64,000 nt of DNA from Talpa occidentalis (lineage: Eukaryota > Chordata > Mammalia > Eulipotyphla > Talpidae), in the NCBI RefSeq assembly GCF_014898055.3, contig NW_023601212.1:35204329-35268328 (forward strand). The letters are read 5' to 3'. Shown one piece after another: positions 58,198 to 64,000 of the stretch (its first letter is position 1; each line of letters begins with the position of its first letter). The notes under the pieces were generated by a model. That model was not told the DNA's origin. It saw nothing but the letters and a program-made list of their open reading frames with translations, and did no database searches. Made by a program: the position numbers and the translations under genes.

Positions 58198-58205
58198 AGT
58201 TCTCT

Positions 58206-58277
58206 GGAACTTCCTCATCTTGCATAACTGGAACTTCCTCATCTTGCATAACTGGAACTTCCTCATCTTGCATAACT
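58206..58277. repeat. 24-bp minisatellite, three copies
   Basis: The unit starting ctggaacttcctcatcttgc (58207 on) occurs three times in a row with no differences. A single copy is expected in the L1M 3' region, so it arose by local duplication. Because 24 is a multiple of three, the minus strand reads as an 8-residue repeat in a chance frame (58045-58299). Confidence 0.93.
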
Positions 58278-58687
58278 GAAACGTTGTATTGTTTAACAAG
58301 GTATTAATTCCTTTGGATTAATATCAAAGAATATGATAGCTGGGATTGTACTGTGAGAACATGGTTGGTTTTCTATGAATTTGCCAGTCTGGCAGTATCA
58401 TTTGCATTCCCACCAGCGATGAATGGGAGTTCCTTTTGCATTAATCTTTGTCAGCATTTTGTACTCAGTGCTTTGGATTTTTACCATTCTAATAAGCATC
58501 ACAATATCTTATTTTAATGTTTCAATTTAATTTGACATATGGTGTTTGAGCATCTTTTCATAAGCTTTTTATTTGTATGTCTTCTTTGATGAGATGTCTG
58601 TTTAAGTCTTTGGCCCATTTTTGAATCAGATTGTTCATCATCTTATTGTGAATTTTAAGAGTTTTTGTATATTTTGGATAAACATTC

Positions 58688-58953
58688 TTTTGTTTTTTTA
58701 AAAAAAGATTTATTTATTTACACAAGCACTGGGTACAGTCAGAAGCATGGGAGGGTGAGAGAATTCACCAGAGCCAGAGCAGGGAACAGAACAGGCAGAC
58801 TGAGGAAATACACTGCTGAGGGGAGCAGCAGGCACAGAAGGAGAGGTCTGCATGCCATGTGGGACCCTGACAGCCGGGGATGGAAGCGGCGCTGCAGAGG
58901 CTGCGGGCAGCTTCTCAGCCCAGTGCTCAACCACTGCGCCACCGGGGGGGCCC
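58688..58953 (-). mobile_element. tRNA-derived SINE, intermediate subfamily, nested in L1M
   Basis: Minus copy, acaagcactgggtacagtca to gcgccaccgggggggccc. 19-bp TSD tattttggataaacattct at 58669-58687 and 58954-58972, one mismatch. Confidence 0.96.
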
Positions 58954-59045
58954 TATTTTGGATAAACGTTCTATTTCAGATATATCTTCTGTAAATATTT
59001 TCCCCAGTGTGTGGTTTGTCTTATTCTGTTGATTATTTTGGCACT

Positions 59046-59532
59046 TTTATAAGTATTTTCTTCAAGTTTCCTTTTAAAATTTTGAAAACGAGTGTTTAAA
59101 GATAGGTCTAAGGAAACTAAAATGTCTATAACTATTAGAGAAACACTATAAATCTCATGGAATAGCATTGCCTATGAAATTAAAAAAAAAAAAACCTAAT
59201 AGTGAGATACCTTTTGTTGTTTCTTATTCCCTCTCTCCCTTCCTTCCTGCCTTCCTTTTATTAAAATGTTTTATACACACACACACACACACACACGTAT
59301 ACATATATGTATTTAAAATTCTACCTATTTTGTGATTTTGGCAATCCGATTTAAAATAGAGAAATCACAAAACCAATAATCTCAGCCCATTTACTTAGTT
59401 TTCCTTTGCCAGTAAAAGTTTACTTATGACAAATTACATATCTAGTCTAAATTTTCCATGTCATTAATTTTTATAGTATAAATCTTTGATTATTATAGTT
59501 TTCTAATCTTTTTGATAGTTTAATTGAAATCA
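59046..59532. other. AT-rich non-coding stretch
   Basis: Holds an (AC)n run at 59275-59296. No gene recognised. Confidence 0.5.
59275..59296. repeat. (AC)n microsatellite
   Basis: About 11 AC units. Confidence 0.93.
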
Positions 59533-59547
59533 TCCCAACACATTTTT

Positions 59548-59782
59548 AAAGATTTATTTATTTATTTACACAACCACTGGGTACAGTCAGAAGCGCGGGA
59601 GGATGAGAGAATTCACCAGAACAGACAGACTGACGAAATACATTGGGGAGCAGTGCGTGAGGCAGAAGAGGTCTGTAGTGCCATGTGGGACCCTCGCCGG
59701 CGGCCGGGGATCAAACCGGCGCTGCAGAGGCTGCAGGCAGCTTCGCAGCCCAGCGCTCAACCACTGTGCCACCGGGGGAGGC
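59548..59782 (-). mobile_element. tRNA-derived SINE, intermediate subfamily, shortened core
   Basis: Minus copy with part of the core missing (caccagaacagacagactga joins directly). TSD tcccaacacattttt at 59533-59547 and tcccaacactttttt at 59783-59797. Confidence 0.95.
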
Positions 59783-59999
59783 TCCCAACACTTTTTTTCT
59801 GTTTTTTAAATTTTTTTCTCTTCTGGATGAAATCTAGATTTACTTTATTATCCTGCCTTTCATCTGGAGTATTATCAGAACTGCAGCAATTCTTAATATC
59901 AATTTGGGAGGAATTAACATCTTTACTATATTTTTTGGAAACATAGGCAAGCCTATTCAATATATATATGTGTGTGTATATCCATGTACACACCAGCTT

Positions 60000-60470
60000 A
60001 ATAATCCACAGGGACCTAAGACAAGTGGAAAAATATAACCTCAGAAAAATTGTGCAGTATTCACTGCAGTGTTATACATTATAGCCAAAAAGGGGAAACA
60101 ATCCAAATCTGTTTCCACCAAGAGATGAACCGTAAATGAAATGTGGTTATATTAAACAATGGAATTTATATGGCCAAAAAGGAATGACATAGTGATTGAT
60201 ACATCTTGCTATATATAACATGAATGAAATTTAAAAATATGCTAGTGAAAGAAGCACATAGCAAAGTCCACATATTGTATGATTCTATTTATAGCAAATG
60301 TCCAGTAAAAGAGAAATCTTTTAAGCAGAAAGTAAGCTATTGATTACCTAAGTGACTTTCTAATGGTTCAGAGTTCTGTGTTTATGATCAAAATATCCTA
60401 CAGTTGATACTGTTCAACATTGTGACTATACTAAAAACAATTGGATTAAACATTATTTTTTTTACTACAA
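60000..60470 (+). mobile_element. old L1M 3' end, plus strand
   Basis: aacaatccaaatctgtttcc, aatgaaatgtggttatatta, gatacatcttgctatatata, cacatattgtatgattctat, caacattgtgactatactaa: ORF2 end and 3' UTR of an old L1. Confidence 0.65.
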
Positions 60471-60794
60471 ATGTCCTTTTTATACCTATAAACTTTATTT
60501 TCTCAATGTTGTATTTGACTTGCAAAACTATAGTGCATTCATTTTATCAATTATATAAAAGGACTATATTTTACTGACATATAGCTAATTTCTACTGTTT
60601 TTCTATAACAGACATTGCTCCCATGGACACATAGTATTTATAATTTCCAATAAGTAATGTGACAAGCTCCCACTGATTTTATTAAGATTCGTTGTTGCTT
60701 TAAGCAATATTTTATAATATTCTACTGAATGAAGATGTGGGATATAGGTCATCCCTGGGTATGGTAGGCCATCCCTGAGTATGGTACAATAGGT
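60471..60794. other. AT-rich non-coding stretch
   Basis: Ends with two near-identical copies of ccatccctgRgtatggta at 60751-60785, just before the L1 tail. Confidence 0.5.
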
Positions 60795-63700
60795 CTTTTT
60801 TTTTTTTTAAATTAATAAATTTTATTTTTATATTCCCCATACAATTGCAATCCCCGCATTCTGACCCCAATCCCTCCCCTCCCGCCCCCCACCCCCCAAA
60901 AAGTGTCTCTGGTTCATAGTTTTTGTTGATTTTGATTTTCACTTTCTTATAGTTATTCATTTTCCTGGTCCCTTATTTAAGTTTTCTAGATCCCTGCTAT
61001 GAGTGAGACCATCCGGTATTTTTCTTTTTCTTTTTGGCTTATTTCACTGAGCATGATCCCTTCCAGCGTCATCCATGTTGCTGCAAATTGCATGTGTTTA
61101 TCTTTTTTGAATGCTGAGTAATATTCCATGGTATATATGTACCACATCTTCTTGATCCAGTCATCTGTTTTTGGGCATTTGGGCTGTTTCCAAAGCTTAG
61201 CTATTGTAAACAGTGCTGCTATAAACATAGGGGTGCAGGTGTTCTTTGGAATTGATGTTTCTGTGTTCTTTGGGTAAATACCTAGGAGTGGAATTGCTGG
61301 ATCCTGTGGAAGCTCTATGTTTAGTAGGTCCAGAAATATCCACACAGCTCTCCATAGTGGTTGGACCAGTTTGCACTCCCACCAACAGTGCAGAAGAGTT
61401 CCTTTTTCTCCACAACCTCGCCAACATTTGTTGTTGCTAGTTTTTTTAATATGTGCCATTCTCACTGGTGTAAGATGGTATCCCATGGTAGTTTTGATTT
61501 GCATTTCCCTGATTGCAAGTGATGTTGAACATTTTTTCATATGCCTGTTGGCCATTCGCATTTCCTCTTCAGAGAAGTTTCTTTTTAGTTCCTCTGTCCA
61601 TTTTTTGACTGGATTATTTTCTTTGTTGTTGTTGAGTCTCATCAGCTATTTGCAGATTTTTGTGATCAGTCCTTTATCATTAGTGTTGTGTGCAAAAATT
61701 TTCTCCCAGTTGGTGGGGTTTCTCTTTGTTTTTGTTATTGTCTCTTTTGCTGTGCAGAAGCTCTTTAATTTGATGTAGTCCCAGCTGTTGATCTTTGCCT
61801 TCACTATCACTGCTTTGGGTGATGTGTCTGTAAAGATGTCTTTGATATGCAAATCACGTAGTGTTTCGCCTATATTTCCTTCTATGTATTTTATGGTTTC
61901 AGGTCTTATGTCTAGTTCTTTAATCCATTTTGAGTTGATTATTGTATATGGTGTGAGGTAGTGGTCAAGCTTCATTCTTTTGCATGTAGCGACCCAGTTT
62001 TCCCAGCACCATTTATTGAACAAACTTTCTTTGCTCCAATGCATAGTCTTTGCTCCTTTGTCAAAGATTAGTTGACCATAAATCTGTGGGTTTATTTCTG
62101 GATTTTCTATTCGATTCCATTGGTCTGTATGTCTGTTCTTGTTCCAATACCATGCAGTTTTGATGATTATGGCTTTGTAGTAGAGTTTGAAGTCTGGGAG
62201 TGTGATGCCTCCATTCCCTTCTTTTTTTTTCAGGAGAGCTTTGGCTATTCGGGTTTTTTTGTGATTCCATATGAATTTCATCAATAATTGTTCTATTTCT
62301 TTGAAGAATGACATTGAAATTTTGATTGGAATAGCATTGAATCTGTATATTGCTTTTGGTAGGATGGCCATTTTAATAATGTTTATTCTCCCAATCCATG
62401 AGCAGGGGATGTCTTTCCATTTCTTTGTGTCTTCTTCTATTTCTTTTAACAGTGTTTTATTGTTTTCTTTGTATAGGTCCTTTACCTCTTTTGTTAGATT
62501 TATTCCCAAATATTTGATTTTTTTTGTTTCAATAATAAAAGGGATGTTTTTTTGATTTCTTCTTCTTCAGATTTATTGTTTGTATATAGGAAGGCTACTG
62601 ACTTTTGCGTGTTGATTTTGTATCCTGCCACTTTACTGAACTGATTGATGAGTTGATTTAGTTTTTCTGTGGAGTTTTTGGGGTTCTCTATGTATATTAT
62701 CATATCATCGGCAAAGAGTGATAGTTTGACTTCCTCTTTTCCTATTTGGATTCCTTGGATGTCTTTCTCTTGTCTTATTGCTCTGGCTAGGACTTCCAGT
62801 ATTATATTGAAAAGCAGTGGTGAAAGCGGACATCCTTGTCTTGTTCCAGATCTTAATGGAATTGCTTTCAGCTTTTCACCATTGAGAATGATACTGGCTG
62901 TTGGCTTGTCATATATGGCCTTTATGATGTTGAGGTACGTTCCTTGTATCCCAAGAATTTCAAGGGCTATTATCATGAATGGGTGTTGCACTTTGTCGAA
63001 AGCTTTCTCAGCATCTATTGATATTATCATATGTTTTTTATATTTCTTTTTGTTGATGTGTTGGATAACGTTGATTGATTTTCGGATGTTAAACCATCCT
63101 TGTGTCCCTGGAATGAATCCTACTTGGTCGTGGTGAATTATCTTATGGATACACTGTTGGATTCTGATAGCTAAAATTTTATTGAGGATTTTTGCATCAG
63201 TGTTCATTAGGGAGATTGGCCTATAGTTTTCTTTTTTTGTGTTGTCCTTGTTCAGTTTTGGTATTAGTGTAATGTTGGCTTCATAGAACGTGTTAGGTAT
63301 TATACCTTCCTTCTCAATTTTTTGGAAGAGTTTGTGAAGGATAGGTACCAATTCGTCTCTGAATGTTTGGTAGAATTCATTTGTAAATCCATCAGGTCCT
63401 GGGCTTTTGTTTTTGGGGAGGTTTTTGATTACCATTTCAATTTCGCTAATTGTAATTGGTCTGTTTAGGTGTTCTATTTCTTCTTTATCTAGCTTTGGGT
63501 GATTGTAGAGTTGTAGGAATTTGTCCATCTCCTCTAGATTGTTAAACTTGTTTCCATATAACTGTTCATAGTAGTTATTAATAATTCTTTTGATTTCTGC
63601 TGTGTCCGTTGTGATTTCTCCTCTTTCATTTATTATCCAATTTATTTGTGCTTTCTCCCTTTTTGCCCTTGTGAGCCTGGCAAGGGGTTTATCTATTTTA

Positions 63701-64000
63701 TTTATTTTTTCGAAGAACCAGCTCTTGGTTTCATTGATCTTTTGGATTGTTTTTTTAGTTTCGATTTCATTTATTTCTGCTTTGGTTTTTATTATTTCTT
63801 TTTTTCTACTGGATTTGGGCTTTTTTGTTGTTCTTTTTCTAGATCTTTGAGTTTCGAGATTAGGTTGTTTCTTTGAGTTCTTTCTTGTTTCTTGATGTGA
63901 GCATCTATTGCTATATATTTTCCTCTTATTACTGCTTTTGCTGCATCCCATACATTTAGGAAATTGGTGTCCTCCTTGTCATTCAATTCAAAGAATTTTT
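60795..64000 (-). mobile_element. L1, type C, minus strand, continues past the window end
   Basis: Longest L1 here. From the left: T tract (60797-60809), reversed type C 3' UTR (attccccatacaattgcaat, cccaaaaagtgtctctggtt), then ORF2 from its stop near 60986 to the window edge. The target on the left is tatggtacaataggtc; its partner must lie beyond 64000. The 5' UTR, ORF1 and the endonuclease domain are outside the window, if present. Confidence 0.97.
60986..63986 (-). pseudogene. L1 ORF2 (reverse transcriptase), broken in three places
   Basis: ORF2p makes L1 cDNA at nicked target DNA. The first segment (63986 down to about 63800) reads [19 protein letters not shown] and belongs between the endonuclease and RT domains. 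An A-run indel near 63800 shifts to the frame of 62500-63951, which holds the [46 protein letters not shown] and the catalytic [10 protein letters not shown] (FADD box). A second frameshift near 62540 leads to 61646-62509 ([20 protein letters not shown]). There GAG has become TAG (61646-61648); the same frame resumes to 60986 with [18 protein letters not shown] and the normal stop. Three lesions make it inactive, but it is otherwise well kept. Confidence 0.93.

Larger units (their letters stand above)
57815..59045 (-). mobile_element. second L1M fragment, minus strand, with SINEs and a minisatellite
   Basis: taatgatgtaattgacaaat and ttattaccacaatcaaacta are a different L1M 3' UTR in reverse; ORF2 wording follows (tttgcattcccaccagcgat, gtctttggcccatttttgaa). 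Interrupted by SINEs at 58050 and 58688 and expanded by a 24-bp tandem repeat. Confidence 0.72.

Noticed and set aside
58206..58277. CRISPR-like array
   Set aside because: Units are directly adjacent with no spacers, and the setting is mammalian L1 sequence.
58045..58299. Short repeat protein with an 8-residue period
   Set aside because: It comes from a 24-bp minisatellite crossing L1M and SINE sequence; no start context or conservation can be argued.
63590..63876. Hydrophobic plus-strand frames near 63.7 kb that look membrane-like
   Set aside because: They are antisense to A-rich L1 ORF2 sequence, which gives F, L, I and S-rich chance frames.

Overview
The window is typical AT-rich, gene-poor nuclear DNA of a placental mammal. 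It holds ancient MIR and L2 fossils, L1M-type LINEs, MLT1 and ERVL retroviral remains, several generations of younger L1 insertions and 32 copies of one tRNA-derived SINE. I recognise no host exon, functional RNA gene, CpG island or bacterial-type feature. The long reading frames that exist are parts of L1 ORF2 or run antisense to L1 or SINE sequence. I do not recognise the SINE family by name and do not name the species; a lineage-specific SINE of a laurasiatherian-like mammal would fit.

Layout. 1-14.4 kb: unique AT-rich sequence with old L1, L2 and MIR pieces and seven SINEs. 14.4-16.3 kb: a 1.7-kb L1M fragment. 17.1 kb: a short young L1 3' end with a good target-site duplication (TSD). 19.6-21.5 kb: a degenerate ERVL internal region and LTR. 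22-24.3 kb: SINEs and a solo class I LTR nested in a 5'-inverted L1. 24.5-25.6 kb: very old L1. 26.8-29.8 kb: five SINEs, four of them in one orientation. 31-38.4 kb: truncated L1s, stacked SINEs and a chimeric L1-antisense/SINE insertion. 41.6-45.2 kb: two young L1s, the second inside an MLT1 LTR, with a 5'-inverted L1 between them. 50-54.3 kb: nested L1s. 54.5-60.5 kb: L1M remains carrying more SINEs and a 24-bp minisatellite. 60.8-64 kb: the 3' part of a long L1 that continues past the window, with a near-complete ORF2 from just before the reverse transcriptase onward, broken by two frameshifts and one stop codon.

How the parts relate. L1 ORF2 supplies reverse transcriptase and endonuclease in cis to L1 and in trans to the SINE. 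The SINE has Pol III A and B boxes and ends in AATAAA repeats followed by a TCTTT terminator (the T+ class of mammalian SINEs). At least three L1 3' UTR types, called A, B and C here, can be told apart. Type C copies have the best-preserved reading frames and look youngest. Nesting gives a relative order: MIR/L2, then L1M and MLT1/ERVL, then type A and B L1s and older SINEs, then type C L1s and GC-rich SINEs. No new functional system was found; the most interesting points concern insertion mechanism and repeat-subfamily evolution.
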